This document shows, piece after piece, positions 7,639 to 15,879 of a DNA stretch of 21,530 nucleotides. Position numbers and translations under genes: made by a program. The number at the start of each line of letters is the position of its first letter. Position 1 is the stretch's first letter. Below the pieces are notes generated by a model. It was given only the letters and a program-made list of their open reading frames with translations. It was not told where the DNA came from and ran no database searches. The DNA is from Gemella haemolysans (GTDB taxonomy: Bacteria; Bacillota; Bacilli; Staphylococcales; Gemellaceae), in contig NZ_CABFLN010000026.1 in the NCBI RefSeq assembly GCF_901873445.1, positions 1 to 21,530 of the forward strand, given 5' to 3'.

Positions 7639-7658
7639 GAGGAAACTCATCTATCTTT
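7620..7658 (-). terminator. Terminator of the glycosyltransferase/LRR operon
   Basis: A 12-bp perfect stem, AAAGATAGATGA at 7620-7631 with TCATCTATCTTT at 7647-7658, starts 6 bp beyond the LRR gene stop. The U run after it on the minus strand is short. It overlaps the thrS promoter. Confidence 0.72.
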
Positions 7659-7664
7659 TTCATT

Positions 7665-8864
7665 TTATTTATTTTTTTTCCAATAACTTCTTATACCACT
7701 AAAAGTAAAAATTAATATTAGCAACATGAAAATATAATTTTTTACATTGAAATATTTCGCAGCTTCTGTTTTTACTACCTCTAGTTTTTTATCTATGTTA
7801 TTAGATTTTTTAACTTCTAAGTTATTTTTTTCGAATGTAGTTATATCACTTTCACTAACTTTAGTATTTTTTAAAGCTATATAATAAAGATATTTTGCAT
7901 CCTTTAATGCTGAAATATCAGTTACTGCTGTATCAGATATATCTACACTAGAAATATTTGGTACATCTTTTAACGCATCTATATTTCTCAGACCTATATT
8001 TTCGTTCAGCATCAATCGATATAAATACTTTTTATCTTTCAACGCATCTATATTTTCAATATTGTTTTTATACAATAGTAATTCTTCTAAGCTTGATAAA
8101 TCTTTAAGTGCTGTAATATCACTAATACTATTTCTATCTAAATATAATACTCTTAATGATTTTAATTCAGTTAATGGTGTTATATCCTTAATAGCATTTT
8201 CTTCAGCAACTAATCTCTCAAGTTTTGTAGCATTTTTTATAAATGAAATATTGTCTAAACCTATACCAGAAATATTTAGACTCCTTAGATTTTCAAGTTT
8301 CAAATTATTTGGAATATAATCTTTTAAAACATTATTCATCGAAACATCTAATGATTCTACTTTTAAATCATTTAGAAAATCTAAGTTATTCATTAGATTT
8401 TTTCTAAGCACTAATTGTCTTAATTTAGTTAATTTCGCTAAACTCTTCGGATCTTTTACTTTATTATTTGTTAGATTTAAATCTTCCAATTCTACTAGTT
8501 TTTCTAAAGGTGTAATATCTTCAATAAAGTTATTTGATAGATTTAAATTTTTCAAATTAACAGCATATTCTAAACCTTTTAGAGAAAAAATATTTTTCCA
8601 AGGTAATGATAGACTTGTAAATTGTTCCATCATTCCTATCGTTACTTCTTCACCTTTATAGTCTTTATTAATATGAAACTTATAATATTCTAATAACGCT
8701 TCTTTAAGATTAAGATCATCGAAATCTATTTTTTGACTATTTTCAATTTCTGTAAATTTCTTTTCTCCAAAGGGTACATAAACATCATTAGCTTTTATCG
8801 TTGGAGTAGATACAGCTAGTCCCAATAATGTTATGACAAAAGCTTTATATATTACCTTTTTCAT
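7665..8864 (-). CDS. Internalin-like leucine-rich repeat protein with C-terminal membrane anchor
   Basis: A 399-residue exported protein. Residues 1-25 are a signal peptide (basic MKKVIYK, hydrophobic core, possible cleavage after IKA). An internalin-type cap at about 48-95 (NLKEALLEYY, then SLKGLEYAVNLKNL) leads into about 12 repeats of roughly 22 residues of the form L-x-x-L-x-L-x-x-N-x-I-x-D-I-x-x-L, ending near 350. A single hydrophobic span at 375-393 and a basic KKNK tail would anchor it in the membrane facing outward; no LPXTG motif is present. LRRs of this class bind proteins or glycans. It overlaps the end of the upstream GT-C gene by 20 bp and has its own GAGG 6 nt before ATG, so translation is coupled. 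The ligand is unknown. Confidence 0.85.
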   Translation of the reverse strand: MKKVIYKAFVITLLGLAVSTPTIKANDVYVPFGEKKFTEIENSQKIDFDDLNLKEALLEYYKFHINKDYKGEEVTIGMMEQFTSLSLPWKNIFSLKGLEYAVNLKNLNLSNNFIEDITPLEKLVELEDLNLTNNKVKDPKSLAKLTKLRQLVLRKNLMNNLDFLNDLKVESLDVSMNNVLKDYIPNNLKLENLRSLNISGIGLDNISFIKNATKLERLVAEENAIKDITPLTELKSLRVLYLDRNSISDITALKDLSSLEELLLYKNNIENIDALKDKKYLYRLMLNENIGLRNIDALKDVPNISSVDISDTAVTDISALKDAKYLYYIALKNTKVSESDITTFEKNNLEVKKSNNIDKKLEVVKTEAAKYFNVKNYIFMLLILIFTFSGIRSYWKKNK

Positions 8865-10413
8865 CTTTTTCCTCTTTATTTTTTCTATACTCAGTTATTT
8901 TATTTCGCACAATTATTAATCCATATGCAGCAAGTGGAATTAAAAATACGAAATACGGGAATACATATCTACTTTTCGCTTCCCAAATCATATGAAATAA
9001 TGTTCCACCAATAAATGCAACCGGGATTATCGTTAGTATTTCTTTTTTCTTTTTATAGACATTCACTGCAAAAACTACAGAAAATACGTATACAAATACT
9101 TGAAATACCTTCATAATAAATGAAATTACATCATGAGTTCCATCAAAGTAAATTTGTTTTATAAAAAAGTCTTTTACTTTCTCTAACTTAGTTTCATTAT
9201 CAAAGTTTCTTTGAGGTGCTGTGACCAATAAACTTTGGAATGTTGGTTCTATAAATTGATTTTCATACTTTCTTTGATAAAAATCTACAGCATATCTAGG
9301 ATTTTTCTTAAATACCTCTACTCTTTGTTTTATAGAATCTTTTGAAATATCAGTTATACGTTTTGCATCATAATCTTCTTCTGGCATTATGTCATAATTG
9401 AATCTATTCCACCAACCTGCTTCACGATCTCCTTCTTGCATCCCCATCGCTATCCATGTAATTTTCGGAACACCCTCAGCAATTGTCTTTTGACTCTTAA
9501 CTTCATAATAATTATAAATTAAACTCTTAGACGCACTCATTAAAAATAAACAGCTGACTATAAAAGCTATTACCTTTTTATCTCTAACTCTAATAAGATA
9601 AATTATGGCTGCTGAGAATATTGCTAGCATATGTATTAAGTTATTACCTATAAATAGAATTGCAATATTAATGCTTAAAGCACTTATTACCAACGTATAC
9701 CATTTTTTATTCTTAATATATTTTATAAAATAATAATAAGCTAGTAAGGTTAAAAACATACCTGGTAGCAATCCGTAAACAAATGCAACATAAAATATTA
9801 ATGGAAAACATAGTCCACTAAGAATTACAACTAAATAGTTTGTATCTTCATCATCAAACATTATATTAGATATTTTATATAACATAAAAATTATATAACT
9901 TATCGAAAAACTTTGCATTATATATAAAATAAATGTCGCTCTACCAAATAATGATAGTATTATCTGGAAAAGAAATACTGTTGTAATCTGGTGTGAATAT
10001 ATATATAAATAGTTATTTCCTTTATCAAGTCCACTGTAGTTTTCTCTTATGAAATTATTTGCTTGATCTATCACATTAAATGGATCAAATTGCACATAAT
10101 CACGTCTCAATATCGCAAACAATATACTAATAATAAACATATAAATCATTACAACTAAAACTAACCGTTGAACACTTATTATTTTTTTCAAATATCTTGC
10201 TAATATTAAGATAACTATACTAAATATTATAAGAAATATAATATTTAGTATAGCACTATCATTTTCATAATATAAAGTTTCTTGATAATCTTTCGGAAAT
10301 ATCGCTGTTTTTGTTAACACTAATAGTGAATTTATCCCCATAAGCACCATAAAAATCACAACTATGACTTTTACTAAAAAGTTAGAAAATTTATTTAATA
10401 TTTCCTTATTCAT
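8845..10413 (-). CDS. Multispan GT-C-fold glycosyltransferase (PMT/GT39-like)
   Basis: About 522 residues with roughly 11-12 membrane spans and an outward-facing region after the last central span. The first long external loop carries LRRDYVQFDPFNVID, placing acidic residues where GT-C enzymes keep their catalytic aspartate. The external segment with ITWIAMGMQEGDREAGWWN is typical of Firmicutes enzymes thought to use undecaprenyl-phosphate sugars to decorate teichoic acids or other wall polymers. The adjacent upstream GT2 gene would make that lipid-linked sugar. The acceptor and sugar are not readable from sequence. The start is uncertain by two codons: ATG 10413 has GAGG 11 nt upstream, while TTG 10419, adjacent to the previous stop, has it 5 nt upstream. 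Confidence 0.8.
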   Translation of the reverse strand: MNKEILNKFSNFLVKVIVVIFMVLMGINSLLVLTKTAIFPKDYQETLYYENDSAILNIIFLIIFSIVILILARYLKKIISVQRLVLVVMIYMFIISILFAILRRDYVQFDPFNVIDQANNFIRENYSGLDKGNNYLYIYSHQITTVFLFQIILSLFGRATFILYIMQSFSISYIIFMLYKISNIMFDDEDTNYLVVILSGLCFPLIFYVAFVYGLLPGMFLTLLAYYYFIKYIKNKKWYTLVISALSINIAILFIGNNLIHMLAIFSAAIIYLIRVRDKKVIAFIVSCLFLMSASKSLIYNYYEVKSQKTIAEGVPKITWIAMGMQEGDREAGWWNRFNYDIMPEEDYDAKRITDISKDSIKQRVEVFKKNPRYAVDFYQRKYENQFIEPTFQSLLVTAPQRNFDNETKLEKVKDFFIKQIYFDGTHDVISFIMKVFQVFVYVFSVVFAVNVYKKKKEILTIIPVAFIGGTLFHMIWEAKSRYVFPYFVFLIPLAAYGLIIVRNKITEYRKNKEEKDEKGNI

Positions 10414-10419
10414 TGCCAA

Positions 10420-11382
10420 TTATTCCTCTTCGTTTTTTTCTTCGTTTAAGAATTGTTCAACAATGAATCTTGGGCGACCTTTTGTTTCTAAGTAAATTTT
10501 ACCTACATATTCACCCACAATACCTAATGAAATCATAATCATTCCACCGATGAACCACATCGATATCATTAAGCTTGACCACCCCGGTCTTGCAAATCCT
10601 GCAAAATAACTATATAGTGTGTAGAAAAATACTATCGCAGCAATAAATATCATTAATGCTCCACCTATAGTGATAAATCTAATTAATTTTACAGATAAAG
10701 AAGTAATTCCTTCAAAAGCAAATGCTAACATTTTAGATAGTGGATATTTACTTTCTCCAGCAAATCTTTCTGCACGCTCGTATGTTACAATATCACTTGG
10801 ATATCCTATCATAGGAACAATACCACGCAAGAATAAGTTTACCTCTTTAAACTGAGCTAACCCTTCTAACGCACGTTTACTCATTAAACGATAGTCTGCA
10901 TGGTTGAATACTGTATTTGCTCCTAGCTTTTCCATAACTTTGTAGAAACCTTCAGCTGTGAAACGTTTAAAGAATGTATCCGTAGTTCTTGCTGAACGAA
11001 CACCATAAACTACATCAGCACCTTCAAGATATTTTTTCATCATTTCGTCCATAGCGTTAATATCATCTTGTAAATCAGCATCCATAGAAATACTTACATC
11101 ACAGTGATCCTTAACAGTCATAAGTCCTGCTAATAGAGCATTTTGGTGACCTCTGTTTCTACTTAGGTTAATACCACTGAATAATGGATTTTTTTTATGA
11201 AGTTCTTCTATCATCTTCCATGTTTTATCTTTTGAACCATCGTTCACTAAAACAACACGGCTATCTTTTGAAATTAAATCTTCTTCTATCATAGAATTCA
11301 TTTTAACTTCTAATCTTTTTGCAGTCTCGTTTAATACCTCTTCTTCATTGTAACAAGGTATAACTACATATAACTTTTTCAT
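10420..11382 (-). CDS. Bactoprenol-phosphate glycosyltransferase, GT2 family (GtrB/CsbB/DPM1-like)
   Basis: Transfers a sugar from a nucleotide donor to undecaprenyl phosphate on the inner face of the membrane. The 320-residue enzyme has the GT-A domain at 1-230, with VVIPCYNEE at 6-14, NDGS at 47-50, and the metal and nucleotide motif DADLQDD at 101-107. The ERFAGESKY segment at 205-213 is typical of polyisoprenyl-phosphate glycosyltransferases. Two C-terminal membrane spans (about 233-258 and 270-293) and a charged tail follow, as in GtrB and CsbB. The ATG has AGGAG about 7 nt upstream. Its stop is adjacent to the GT-C gene start, the classic pairing of lipid-sugar synthase with outward-facing transferase. 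No GtrA/GtcA-type flippase gene is present in the window. Confidence 0.9.
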   Translation of the reverse strand: MKKLYVVIPCYNEEEVLNETAKRLEVKMNSMIEEDLISKDSRVVLVNDGSKDKTWKMIEELHKKNPLFSGINLSRNRGHQNALLAGLMTVKDHCDVSISMDADLQDDINAMDEMMKKYLEGADVVYGVRSARTTDTFFKRFTAEGFYKVMEKLGANTVFNHADYRLMSKRALEGLAQFKEVNLFLRGIVPMIGYPSDIVTYERAERFAGESKYPLSKMLAFAFEGITSLSVKLIRFITIGGALMIFIAAIVFFYTLYSYFAGFARPGWSSLMISMWFIGGMIMISLGIVGEYVGKIYLETKGRPRFIVEQFLNEEKNEEE

Positions 11383-11397
11383 TACAAATCTCCTATT

Positions 11398-12429
11398 TTA
11401 TTTTTTACTTATCGCTTTATTGAGTCTATTTAATAAAGCCTTATTCTCTTTCGTTTCTTCAATCGGTAGTATAAAAATTTCTTCTACTTCTTCTTCATCA
11501 AACTCCCTTAGAATATTATATAAATTTTTATTAGATTGTTCAACACTTTTCTCATTATCCGCTAAATATTTTACAGAAACATTTAAAAAATCAACTTCTG
11601 ATTCTATTTCTTTATATGTAATGAAGCCTGTTTTTTTATCTCTTTCTTTTAAAATACCTATTAATTTCTCAAATGAATCATTAAACAACACTAAGTCCGC
11701 TTCTGGAGAATAATGTCTATATTTCATTCCAGGTGCTATAGGAGTTGCATTTTTTGTTAATATTTCTTCATTATATTTTACACTACCTTCTCCTAGTACA
11801 CCTTCTATATCTTCTTTTGTAATTTCTCCAGGACGTGCAATAACAAGTGGATATCTTGTACAATCAATAACTGTACTTTCCAAACCTATATCGGATTGCT
11901 CATCTTCGATTATTACATCAATTTTCCCATTCAAATCATGGTAAACATGTTCAAATTTTGTTGGAGATGGTTTACCACTTGTATTAGCACTCGGTGCTGC
12001 TAATAAAACTTCAGTTTCCTTTAATATTTCTCGAGCAGTAATATTAGAGGGCATCCTAACAGCTAATGTATTTAATCCTGCAGTAACCTTTTTAGAAACA
12101 CCATTGTTATCTTTAGCATTTAAAATTAACGTCATCGGTCCTGGCCAAAAATTATTTATTAGTTTTTTTACATTTTCATCGTTATAATCAACTATGCTAT
12201 CCAATTGATTCATTCCATAAAAATGAACAATTAATGGATTGTCACTAGGACGTCCTTTAGCTTCATATATTTTACTTACCGCTTCATCGTCCATAGCATT
12301 AGCACTAAGTCCATATACCGTTTCTGTTGGAATAGCTACTAACTTCCCGTCTTTATAATATGTAGTTAATTTACTATATATTTCTTCTTTATTTTCACTT
12401 TTAGAAATATTAATTATTTCTGTTTCCAT
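11398..12429 (-). CDS. sua5: L-threonylcarbamoyladenylate synthase (Sua5/TsaC type)
   Basis: Makes threonylcarbamoyl-AMP from threonine, bicarbonate and ATP, the first step of the universal tRNA t6A37 modification. The YrdC-like domain covers about 10-210: PTETVYGL at 34-41, KGRPSDNPL at 58-66, and the APSANTSG motif near 146-153. The C-terminal Sua5 domain begins after the linker APGMKYRHYSPEA near 233, so this is the long two-domain Sua5/YwlC form of 343 residues, not the short TsaC form. The ATG has AAGGAG 5 nt upstream. It sits 25 bp after ecfT and 15 bp before the GT2 gene, in a probable single transcript. The tsaB/D/E partners are not in the window. Confidence 0.94.
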   Translation of the reverse strand: METEIINISKSENKEEIYSKLTTYYKDGKLVAIPTETVYGLSANAMDDEAVSKIYEAKGRPSDNPLIVHFYGMNQLDSIVDYNDENVKKLINNFWPGPMTLILNAKDNNGVSKKVTAGLNTLAVRMPSNITAREILKETEVLLAAPSANTSGKPSPTKFEHVYHDLNGKIDVIIEDEQSDIGLESTVIDCTRYPLVIARPGEITKEDIEGVLGEGSVKYNEEILTKNATPIAPGMKYRHYSPEADLVLFNDSFEKLIGILKERDKKTGFITYKEIESEVDFLNVSVKYLADNEKSVEQSNKNLYNILREFDEEEVEEIFILPIEETKENKALLNRLNKAISKK

Positions 12430-12454
12430 CCTATCTCCTTTCTTTAATTTAACA

Positions 12455-13240
12455 CTACAATATTATTAATATTGTAATGACTATTATTAATATATAACTT
12501 AAATAATCTAGATTACTATATTTCAATATTTTATACTTACTTCTTATTCCAGTTGTAGAATACCCTCTTACTTCCATTGCAGTAGCAAGTTCATCAGCTC
12601 TTTTTAGAGTAGCTATAAATAAAGGGATTAGTATAGGAATAAACTTTCTTACTTTCTGCGCTAGATTTCCCTCATTAAAATCTGAACCACGAGAAACCTG
12701 TGCATTTATTATTCTATTAGTTTCTTCTAATATAGTTGGAATAAATCTTAGTGAAATTGATAATACTAATGCAAAAGTTGAAATTGGAATTCCTACTTTC
12801 TGTAAAAATCCAAGACTCTTTTCTATAGCATTTGTTATCTCAGTTGGTGAAGTAGTAGCCATAAAAACTACCATTATCATAACGACTAAGATAAATCTAA
12901 CAGTTATCAATGCTATTCCAAAAAGCGCTCCACTATAAATCTTCCAGCCCAACACCTCTAACAATACTTCACCTTTTTTATTAAAAACAAGATGAATAAA
13001 AGAAGTAAATATAATTAATATACTAATTGCTTTTACACTATTTATTAAAAATGCTGGACTTGTTTTTGATAATATAACTATCATTATCAACATTAAAAAC
13101 AAGATAGAAAACTCTAGAACATTATAAGCAATAAAGACATCTATTAAGTACAAAATTACAAAAAATATTTTCGCTCTAGGATCTAGATTATGAATAATTG
13201 TATTCAATGGAATATATTTACTTATTAATGAATTATTCAT
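12455..13240 (-). CDS. ecfT: ECF transporter transmembrane subunit EcfT
   Basis: Membrane coupling subunit that links the two ATPases to exchangeable substrate-binding S components for vitamin or metal uptake. The 261-residue protein has about 5-6 spans. The two coupling-helix motifs that contact the ATPases are AQVSRG in the cytoplasmic helix pair and AMEVRGY about 40 residues later. The N-terminal PLNTIIHNLDPRAK is typical of EcfT. Start chosen at ATG 13240, 8-9 nt after AGGAAG; an in-frame GTG at 13246 adds two residues but has poor spacing. The start overlaps the ecfA2 stop by 8 bp, indicating translational coupling. Confidence 0.94.
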   Translation of the reverse strand: MNNSLISKYIPLNTIIHNLDPRAKIFFVILYLIDVFIAYNVLEFSILFLMLIMIVILSKTSPAFLINSVKAISILIIFTSFIHLVFNKKGEVLLEVLGWKIYSGALFGIALITVRFILVVMIMVVFMATTSPTEITNAIEKSLGFLQKVGIPISTFALVLSISLRFIPTILEETNRIINAQVSRGSDFNEGNLAQKVRKFIPILIPLFIATLKRADELATAMEVRGYSTTGIRSKYKILKYSNLDYLSYILIIVITILIIL

Positions 13241-14120
13241 TTCCACTACTTCCTATCTTATTTTTTAAAGCATCTATTAAATCTTCGTATTTCCTAGGAA
13301 ATACATCTAGCTTAATATTATTTTCTTGTAAATTATTATAAAATTTTAGTAATTCTGGTTGTTCCAGTGAATTTTCTTTAAGCAGTTTTTCATCAACAAA
13401 AAGTTCCTCCACCGTTCCTTCGAAATTAATTTTTCCATTTTTTAAAACAAAAACTTTATCTGCATACTCTAATACGTAGTTCATATTATGAGATATAAGA
13501 ACTATTGTCATATTAAGTTCATCTTTAAGTTTTTTCACCATAGTCATGATTTCTTCACGACTCTTATAATCTAAAGCTACTGTTGGCTCATCTAATATCA
13601 ATACTTTCGGTTCAAGAGCAAGCACTCCACATAGGGCGACTTTTCTCATCTCTCCACCAGAAAGTTCAAATGGTGATTTATCCAAGTAACTCTCATCTAA
13701 TCCAACTAACTTTATTAATTCTTTAGCTTTAGAAATGGCTCTTTCTTCTGATATACCGTAGTTTAACGGTGCAAAGATAATATCTTTTAATACACTTGTT
13801 TCAAATAATTGTTGCTCAGAAAATTGGAATAATACGGCAACATCTTGTCTTAATACTTTTAATTTTTTAGCGAGTTCACGCTTTTCTTTTTTACTTTTCG
13901 GATTAGTAATTAGTACATTATTTACTAATACTTCTCCATGTGTAGGTAATAATAAACCATTAATATGCTCTATAAGAGTAGATTTTCCACTCCCAGTCTT
14001 ACCTATTATAACTGTATAACTTCCTTCTTCTACATTCAAGTTAATATCTTTCAACACTTCTCTTGCATAAGGGGTTTTATAATTATAAGTATAGCTTACA
14101 TTTTTTAAACTAATTTGCAT
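13233..14120 (-). CDS. ecfA2: ECF transporter ATPase subunit EcfA2
   Basis: One of the two ABC ATPases that power ECF vitamin transporters. The 295-residue protein has Walker A GKTGSGKST at 40-48, Q-loop Q99 in FQFSEQQLFE (the EcfA2-specific form), signature LSGGE at 153-157, Walker B LILDEP at 174-179 and switch histidine H211. The D-loop region reads VALDYKSR where most relatives have AGLDPKGR; the key aspartate is kept. The C-terminal extension after about 240 is usual for EcfA. It overlaps ecfA1 by 16 bp, and the nearest good Shine-Dalgarno sequence (AGGAG) is 17 nt upstream, so initiation probably depends on translation of ecfA1. Confidence 0.94.
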   Translation of the reverse strand: MQISLKNVSYTYNYKTPYAREVLKDINLNVEEGSYTVIIGKTGSGKSTLIEHINGLLLPTHGEVLVNNVLITNPKSKKEKRELAKKLKVLRQDVAVLFQFSEQQLFETSVLKDIIFAPLNYGISEERAISKAKELIKLVGLDESYLDKSPFELSGGEMRKVALCGVLALEPKVLILDEPTVALDYKSREEIMTMVKKLKDELNMTIVLISHNMNYVLEYADKVFVLKNGKINFEGTVEELFVDEKLLKENSLEQPELLKFYNNLQENNIKLDVFPRKYEDLIDALKNKIGSSGNE

Positions 14121-14926
14121 ATTTTTTTCACTACACTCTCCTCGTCTTCTTCTATTTCAAATATATCTTGATTTAGGTAATTATTTAGATCTTTTTTTAC
14201 TCTTTCTACAAAAGGAACTTCTAAACTATATTTTTCCAGTATTGTCGTATCAGAGTATAGTGTAGTGTAGTCTCCATGATAAACTATTTCTCCACCCTCT
14301 AATATAACAATGTCATCCGAATAAATACTCTCTTCTGCATCATGAGTAATTGATATTATAGTTATTCCTTTTTCTCTATTAATTTTTTTTATATACCCTA
14401 AAATGGACTTTCTTGCCTTCGGATCAAGCATACTCGTCGCCTCATCGAGTATTAAAATCTCAGGATTTAAAGCAAGAGAAGATGCTATTGCAACCCTTTG
14501 TTTTTGTCCTCCTGACAGTGATGATGGCTCATATTTTCTGTAGTCACTCATATCTACAACTTCTAAAACCTCATCTATTATTTTATCCATATCTTCTTGT
14601 GGTACATTCCTATTTTCAAGACCAAAAGCAATGTCTTCTTCTACAGTAGAACCCACAAATTGGTTGTCAGGATTTTGAAATACTATAGCTATTTTATTTT
14701 TTATATCGTCATAAATTTCTTTACTGTATTCTTTATTATTAAATAGAACCTTCCCAGAAGTTGCTAAATTTTGACCGTAAATCAACTTCATTAACGTTGA
14801 TTTTCCACTTCCATTTTTTCCTAAGACACTTAACCAATGCCCTTCTTTTATTTCTAAATTTATATTTGATAATGCAGACTTTTTAGAACTAGAATACTGA
14901 AAAAAAACATCTTCAAATTTTATCAT
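14105..14926 (-). CDS. ecfA1: ECF transporter ATPase subunit EcfA1
   Basis: Partner ATPase to EcfA2. The 273-residue protein has Walker A GKNGSGKST at 36-44, Q84 in the EcfA1-type motif FQNPDNQFVG (83-92), signature LSGGQ at 137-141, Walker B LILDEA at 158-163, D-loop MLDPKAR and switch histidine H195. First of three overlapping genes (ecfA1-ecfA2-ecfT). Its Shine-Dalgarno sequence is weak (TTAGG about 7 nt before ATG). A good promoter lies at 14960-14988. In many Bacilli truA follows ecfT; here truA precedes ecfA1 instead. No S component is nearby, so the module is of the shared group II kind serving S components encoded elsewhere. Confidence 0.95.
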   Translation of the reverse strand: MIKFEDVFFQYSSSKKSALSNINLEIKEGHWLSVLGKNGSGKSTLMKLIYGQNLATSGKVLFNNKEYSKEIYDDIKNKIAIVFQNPDNQFVGSTVEEDIAFGLENRNVPQEDMDKIIDEVLEVVDMSDYRKYEPSSLSGGQKQRVAIASSLALNPEILILDEATSMLDPKARKSILGYIKKINREKGITIISITHDAEESIYSDDIVILEGGEIVYHGDYTTLYSDTTILEKYSLEVPFVERVKKDLNNYLNQDIFEIEEDEESVVKKICKLV

Positions 14927-14959
14927 TTTATTACCTAATTTTCTATAGAATATCTTTTT

Positions 14960-14988
14960 ATTATACCAAATATCACGATTTTTCTCAA
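14960..14988 (-). promoter_or_regulatory. Sigma-A promoter of ecfA1
   Basis: TTGAGA (14988-14983), 17 bases, TATAAT (14965-14960) preceded by TGG, which gives an extended -10. The predicted start is near 14953, 27 bp before the ATG. The -35 and most of the spacer coincide with a stretch matching the right end of the intergenic repeat at 5226-5369. Confidence 0.75.
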
Positions 14989-15063
14989 TCTAAATGGGGC
15001 TAATCCAAAAGTCCTAAATTTTAACAAAGTTCATATGAGAATTCATAAGCGCAGCGGTTATTT
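14971..15063. repeat. MITE-like intergenic repeat, copy B (broken)
   Basis: Bases 14996-15063 match the left half of the repeat family. The block CATATGAGAATTCATAAGCG corresponds to TATATGAGAACTCACAAACG in copy C, and the CGCAGCGGTTATTTATT stretch corresponds to CACAGTGGTTTATT in copy A. The match runs into the truA stop codon. Immediately before it, ATCACGATTTTT at 14972-14983 is identical to the right end of copy A. The two pieces are in the same orientation but the wrong order, as if a right end and a left end of two copies abut. The central palindrome's right arm is missing. Confidence 0.6.
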
Positions 15064-15855
15064 ATTACAGTAACTTTGTAAACTATTTTTAATAAACTCA
15101 TTCACCTTATCATCATCATATACTACCTCTTTTAGGTATAATCCAGCAGCATCTGCCTTAGGGCCAGCAAATTGACGTTCTCTTTTATCCAGTATTTCTT
15201 TTATATAGTCCGCTTCATACTTACCAGCAGCTACATTTTGTATAGTTCCAATAATTATCCTAACCATGTTATATAAGAAACCATTTCCTGTAATTTCAAA
15301 GTTTATAATATTAGGGTTAATCGAATCTTTTTCCATAGTTAAACTATATATCGTCCTAACCTTATCCTCAACACTAGAGTTTTTCGAACAAAATGATGAA
15401 AAGTCATGTTCTCCTATAAAATACTTCAGTGCTTCTTGAGCCTTTTCAAAATTAAAATCAAAACTATGTTTACCTACATAATTTAATAAAAATGGATCAA
15501 CTTCTCTTCCGATGTATAATTTATAATAATATGTTTTTTGTGTACTATTATATCTAACATGGAAATCCTCTGAAACTGTCATTGCTCCTATTATTCTAAT
15601 ATCTTTTGGAATAGTAGCATTTAAAGCCTTAACCCAGGCAACATCTGGAATATTTAAATCAGTATCAAAATGTAATACCTGCCCATAGGCATGAACACCA
15701 CTGTCCGTTCTTCCACTCATATAAAGTCGCATATCTTTTTTATTAATTTTCTTTAAACTCTTCTCAATTTCTTCTTGAATTGTATTATTATTTGGTTGTA
15801 TTTGAAATCCATGGTAATTGCTACCATCATATCTACAAAGTAAAGCTATTCTCAC
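15058..15855 (-). CDS. truA: tRNA pseudouridine(38-40) synthase TruA
   Basis: Isomerises uridine to pseudouridine at positions 38-40 of the tRNA anticodon arm. The 265-residue length is normal. The catalytic aspartate is D51 in GRTDSGVHA, the N-terminal RYDGSNYHGFQIQ is the RNA-binding motif, and NGFLYNMVRIIIGT is the conserved C-domain core. The start is GTG at 15855, well supported by GGAG 6 nt upstream; no in-frame ATG is as well placed. It lies 24 bp after the pentapeptide-repeat gene and probably shares its promoter. The last two codons and the stop align with the intergenic repeat copy B, so the very end of the protein (YCNK) may derive from that repeat. Confidence 0.96.
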   Translation of the reverse strand: MRIALLCRYDGSNYHGFQIQPNNNTIQEEIEKSLKKINKKDMRLYMSGRTDSGVHAYGQVLHFDTDLNIPDVAWVKALNATIPKDIRIIGAMTVSEDFHVRYNSTQKTYYYKLYIGREVDPFLLNYVGKHSFDFNFEKAQEALKYFIGEHDFSSFCSKNSSVEDKVRTIYSLTMEKDSINPNIINFEITGNGFLYNMVRIIIGTIQNVAAGKYEADYIKEILDKRERQFAGPKADAAGLYLKEVVYDDDKVNEFIKNSLQSYCNK

Positions 15856-15879
15856 TTTTATCTCCTACATCTTTTATTT

